DNA of 64,000 nucleotides from Chiridota heheva (lineage: Eukaryota > Echinodermata > Holothuroidea > Apodida > Chiridotidae), in contig JAIGNY010004089.1 in NCBI GenBank assembly GCA_020152595.1, positions 97,001-161,000 on the forward strand, given 5' to 3'. Made by a program: the position numbers and the translations under genes. Shown here piece by piece: positions 59,956 to 64,000 of the stretch (within the stretch, counting starts at the first letter, position 1; each line of letters begins with the position of its first letter). The notes under the pieces were generated by a model, which was given only the letters and a program-made list of their open reading frames with translations, was not told the DNA's origin and did no database searches.

Positions 59956-60089
59956 ATCAATATTGCTTTGTTTACTTGGAGAATTTTCCTTCAGTATCCG
60001 GGTCAGTTCGTTGTGAAGTTGATTGCACTCTGATAGGGTTATGGGGTCATCGCCAGACACCTCCGAAGTGTGGAATACTGAAGTTGCAG
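59929..60089 (-). CDS. Possible coding exon of an unrecognised gene
   Basis: The minus strand has a strong acceptor (TTTTCTTTCAATATTTCAG) followed by 52 open codons: ATSVFHTSEVSGDDPITLSE then CNQLHNELTRILKENSPSKQ and SERLAASW, stop TGA at 59929-59931. A donor-like GTAAAC near 59975 could instead end the exon before it enters the 118-bp repeat. The LSECNQLHNELTRIL stretch looks like an amphipathic helix. I do not recognise the family. A competing plus-strand reading exists: ATG at about 60040, then GSSPDTSEVWNTEVAAEILK and a GTGAGT donor at about 60113. Further exons would lie beyond the window. Confidence 0.35.
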
Positions 60090-60767
60090 CTGAAATATTG
60101 AAAGAAAAGATGGTGAGTATTTAATATGATTCTCAAGTGAAATATTTTCTCTCTAGCTTACATCCTACACCAATTTCTATTAAACATCATTTGGTCAAAA
60201 TTTATTTTTGACCAGGGCCGTAATTCTGCTAGAGAGGAAAGGGGGAGGGAGGGAGGGGAGGGGGTACAGGATGTAATTTCATAGGCTACAACTTTGATGA
60301 CCGACGATGATGCGAGGTATTTTGAAAACAAACAAAAACAGATTTTCAAAGCTTCAGTTTAAATTGTCTACATTTGCTTCAAGGTAAGAAAAACAAAGAT
60401 AGTTATATGAGTTGTGTCAGATTAAAGAAAGGGGGGGGAGGGTGGGGGGGTATGTCAGACTATGGTCCCTACCTTAAAATATTTAAAAAACAAAGTGTGT
60501 AGTTTCAGGGTTTTAAAACCTCCAAATGCTTTGCTTTAGTTTGTACATCTTGTCAAATTTTGACCTCTGTAGAGTGGTGGAGGAGGCAGGGAGGTAAAGT
60601 GCTCCACCCAAACTCCCTTTACCACTCAGTGTGCAATTGTTCAGTAAACAAAACTAACAATCAATAACAGGAAACTATGAACTGCATGAATATACTAAAC
60701 ACTCCAGTTGTGCTGCATTCATATACAAACAGAGAGTTGTATGAACAAGTTCTAATTTAAGCCTTAA
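60090..60767. other. Intergenic or intronic, no feature seen
   Basis: G-rich runs at 60238-60262 and 60430-60450. Nothing else recognised. Confidence 0.45.
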
Positions 60768-60862
60768 CTCTACCAGCACTTTTTTGAAAATGCGCTCGGG
60801 ATGCAGAGTCAAAGATGGGGAACCCAAAACGGTGATAATATCCACACGTAATAGAGTAAGGG
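60768..60862 (+). mobile_element. TTAA MITE, copy 2
   Basis: TTAA at 60764-60767 and 60863-60866. CTCTACCAGCACTTTTTTGA ... ATAGAGTAAGGG. Lacks about six bases of the left end compared with the next copy. Confidence 0.85.
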
Positions 60863-61007
60863 TTAAATCAGGGGCTTTTTATTGAAGGGTCCTCTGTCTT
60901 CCAAGCAGCAGATTCGGGCTCGTTCCATTTCAGTGACCCACTGGGCCGCCCACCGGGATCATGCTGCATATATTTTCGAGTTGGCACACTTGTCGCGGGT
61001 TCCTTAA

Positions 61008-61108
61008 CCCTTACTCTACCAGCACTTTTTTGAAAATGCGCTCAGGAGGCCAAGTCAAAGATGGGGAACCCAAAACAGTGATAATATCGCTGCATGGTAG
61101 AGTAAGGG
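61008..61108 (+). mobile_element. TTAA MITE, copy 3 (best preserved)
   Basis: 101 bp between TTAA at 61004-61007 and 61109-61112. Ends CCCTTACTCTACCA and TGGTAGAGTAAGGG form a perfect 14-bp inverted repeat. TTAA targets and this structure fit a piggyBac-type MITE. The middle (GAAAATGCGCTCAGGAGGCC, AAGATGGGGAACCC) is nearly identical to copy 2. Confidence 0.92.
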
Positions 61109-61112
61109 TTAA

Positions 61113-61561
61113 GCAAGTATGAACACATGGGTGGATCCTGAGTTACTTTTCTTTGTCAGGAGGGGAAAAGGGAGGAGGGGGAAGGGCATTGAAAATTTCT
61201 TGGTTTGCCATTTCAGTGACTTTGACATAAAATCATCAATCTTTAATACCAACACAATGCACAATTATTGAATTTGCACAGACAATTAAATGCTGTTGAA
61301 ACATTGCCCCCAACAAAATAACTCTGAAAAACTACTTTATTCTTTTATTATTTGGTGAGGCAGGGATCCCCGGATCTACCCCTGTACAACCTTGTAACTA
61401 AAATCATGAGCAAAATTCATTAGTTGGATGATATCTGTATGCTATACATATAACATGAAGTGTTTTAGTATAGCGCCATCTCTGTTTCTCCCTCACTTTG
61501 TGATTATGTTTGTCAGAACATGAAAGTGAAGGTTACAATCAATAACATTTTGGAACTCAAT
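61113..61561. other. No feature seen
   Basis: Unremarkable sequence without ORFs bounded by splice sites. Confidence 0.5.
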
Positions 61562-62113
61562 TATTACCTCTGCCAACGAAATTGGACGGAGGTTATGTTT
61601 TTGCCTGCGTTTGTCTGTTTGTCATGTACATATCTTCAGATATTGACAAATGGATTTTGATTAACATTGGTGTGTGGTTTTTCACTGCTTAGTGAAGAAG
61701 TGATTAAAATTTGGGTCATATTGGAACAGGGAAAGGGCAAAAATGGACTGGATATTTAGGTGAAATCTGCCATGAGCATTTTCAAGACTCTAAGAAAATC
61801 AAATCAAGTGGTTCCTGGTATCAAAGAAATCAAAACATTTGGTTTCTGTGAATGTGAATCTTGCCTGAAAGGAATTCAAACAATGGGCGCTTAGCCTGAA
61901 TAAAACTGTAAACAATGATACAACCTTGAAAGAAATCGGTCAGAAGGTATATAATCCTGGAATGTTTAAAATGCAAATGGGCAATACAGATCAAAATTAG
62001 TGACAAAAATTCTTTGAAACTTGGTGATTCTACAATTTCTGAGGTAGATTACATTGGGGATGGGGAATGAACTGGAGCAGTGGGGGCGGAGGTATGCGCT
62101 CTACACATTCTAG
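61562..62113 (+). repeat. Dispersed repeat with CTGCCAACGAAA start, copy B
   Basis: Begins TATTACCTCTGCCAACGAAA and ends GGCGGAGGTATGCGCTCTAC; shares GATTAAAATTTGGGTCATATTGGAACAG-type interior with the copy at 7303. At about 550 bp, without an internal array, it may be close to the basic length. Confidence 0.75.
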
Positions 62114-62157
62114 GTAAATAGTAGTTTTCATCGATTGCATTTATCCATGTATCTTGG

Positions 62158-64000
62158 ATAATGCAACAATTAAACAGTGCATCTATTACAAATGTATGCA
62201 ACAATTCTTAAGACTATAATGCAACAATTAAAATGCATCTATTACAAAATCAATAATGCAACAATTAAACAGTGCATCTATTACAAATGTATCTTAGACT
62301 ATAATGCAACAATTAAACAGTGCATCTATTACAAATGTATCTTAGACTATAATGCAACAATTAAACAGTGCATCTATTAATCTATTGACTATAATGCAAC
62401 AATTAAACAGTGCATCTATTACAAATGTATCTTAGACTATAATGCAACAATTAAACAGTGCATCTATTACATCTATACTTAAGACTATAATGCAAAATGT
62501 ACAAATGTATCTTAGACTATAATGCAACAATTAAACAGTGCATCTATTACAAATGTATCTTAGACTATAATGCAACAATTAAACAGTGCATCTATTACAA
62601 ATGTATCTTAGACTATAATGCAACAATTAAAAGTGCATCATACAAATGTATCTTAAGACATCTATTACTATTAAAATGTATCTTAAGACTATAATGCAAC
62701 AATTAAACAAATGTATCTTAAGACTATAATGCAACAATTAAACAGTGCATCTATTACAAATGTATCTTAAGACTATAATGCAACAATTAAACAGTGCATC
62801 TATTACAAATGTATCAAGACTATAATGCAACAATTAAACAGTGCATCTATTACAAATGTATCTTAAGACTATAATGCAACAATTAAACAGTGCATCTATT
62901 ACAAATGTATCTTAGACTATAATGCAACAATTAAACAGTGCATCTATTACAAATGTATCTTAGACTATAATGCAACAATTAAACAGTGCATCTATTACAA
63001 ATGTATCTTAAGACTATAATGCAACAATTAAACAGTGCATCTGCATCTATTACAAATGTATCTTAGACTATAATGCAACAATTAAACAGTGCATCTATTA
63101 CAAATGTATCTTAGACTATAATGCAACAATTAAACAGTGCATCTATTACAAATGTATCTTAAGACTGCAACAATTAAACAGTGCATCTATTACAAATGTA
63201 TCTTAAGACTATAATGCAACAATTAAACAGTGCATCTATTACAAATGTATCTTAAGACTATAATGCAACAATTAAACAGTGCATCTATTACAAATGTATC
63301 TTAAGACTATAATGCAACAATTCTATTACACAAATGTATCTTAAGACTATAATGCAACAATTAAACAGTGCATCTATTACAAATGTATCTTAAGACTATA
63401 ATGCAACAATTAAACAGTGCATCTATTACAAATGTATCTTAAGACTATAATGCAACAATTACAAAATCTTAGTGCATCTATTACAAATGTATCTTAAGAC
63501 TATAATGCAACAATTAAACAGTGCATCTATTACAAATGTATCTTAAACAGTGCATCTACAAATAATGCAACAATTAAACAGTGCATCTATTACAAATGTA
63601 TCTTACAGACTATAATGCAACAATTAAACAGTGCATCTAATACAAATGTATCTTAGACTATAATGCAACAATTAAACAGTGCATCTATTACAAATGTATC
63701 TTACAAAAGACTATAATGCAACAATTAAACAGTGCATCTATTACAAATGTATCTTAAGACTATAATGCAACAATTAAACAGTGCATCTATTACAAATGTA
63801 TCTTAAGACTATAATGCAACAATTAAACAGTGCATCTATTACAAATGTATCTTAAGACTATAATGCAACAATTTAAATCTTAAGACTATAATGCAACAAT
63901 TCATCTATTACAAATGTATCTTAGACTATAATGCAACAATTAAACAGTGCATCTATTACAAATGTATCTTACAAAGACTATAATGCAACAATTAAACAGT
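62158..64000. repeat. 49-bp satellite, about 38 copies, open at the right edge
   Basis: Unit GACTATAATGCAACAATTAA plus ACAGTGCATCTATTACAAATGTATCTTAA, 47 or 49 bp (TTAGACT versus TTAAGACT). Several rearranged units lie near 62200-62260, 62480-62500, 62630-62700, 63310-63335, 63460 and 63545-63570. The array is not finished at 64000. Confidence 0.97.

Overview
The window is animal nuclear DNA. It has spliced genes with GT-AG introns, one U12-type AT-AC intron, tRNA-derived SINEs, hAT-like and TTAA-flanked non-autonomous DNA transposons, truncated non-LTR retrotransposon ends, and many minisatellites that together fill roughly a fifth of the sequence. The two genes I can recognise, and the style of the dispersed repeats, fit a marine invertebrate, possibly an echinoderm or hemichordate. 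That placement is inference and the sequence does not fix the species.

Layout. (1) 1-15.6 kb, plus strand: a complete six-exon ADAT2 gene, the catalytic subunit of the tRNA A34-to-inosine deaminase. Its coding exons run from 740 to 13817. Its introns carry a 27-bp minisatellite of about 50 copies, a fold-back element, a 1.06-kb hAT-like element with a perfect 8-bp target duplication, and several other repeats. Its last exon runs straight into a 128-bp tandem repeat. (2) 15.6-24.7 kb: intergenic, with simple repeats, a 19-bp array, a 38-bp array, three fold-back elements and a retroelement relic. (3) 24757-37854, minus strand: a complete eight-exon E2F1/2/3-type transcription factor gene, convergent with ADAT2. 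It has the cyclin-binding/nuclear-localisation motif, winged-helix DNA-binding domain, marked box and C-terminal pRB-binding motif. Exon 3 carries two single-base deletions that break the frame inside the DNA-binding domain. Intron 5 is a textbook U12-type AT-AC intron. The region just upstream of the gene (38216-38263) has three canonical E2F sites and an E-box in 48 bp, which suggests autoregulation. (4) 38.3-59.6 kb: no gene that I can support. This stretch holds a 28-bp array (47.7-49.6 kb), a 42-bp array (51.7-54.1 kb), degenerate AT-rich repeats, gene-like but meaningless ORFs, a fold-back element and a retrotransposon C-terminal relic. (5) 59.9-60.1 kb: one possible coding exon of an unrecognised gene, then a pair of 101-bp-class TTAA MITEs and a 49-bp array that runs off the right edge.

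The two genes belong to unrelated pathways (tRNA modification and cell-cycle transcription) and nothing in the sequence suggests a shared function. I found no operon, CRISPR array, rRNA or intact tRNA gene. Most long ORFs in this window are artefacts of tandem repeats that lack stop codons.
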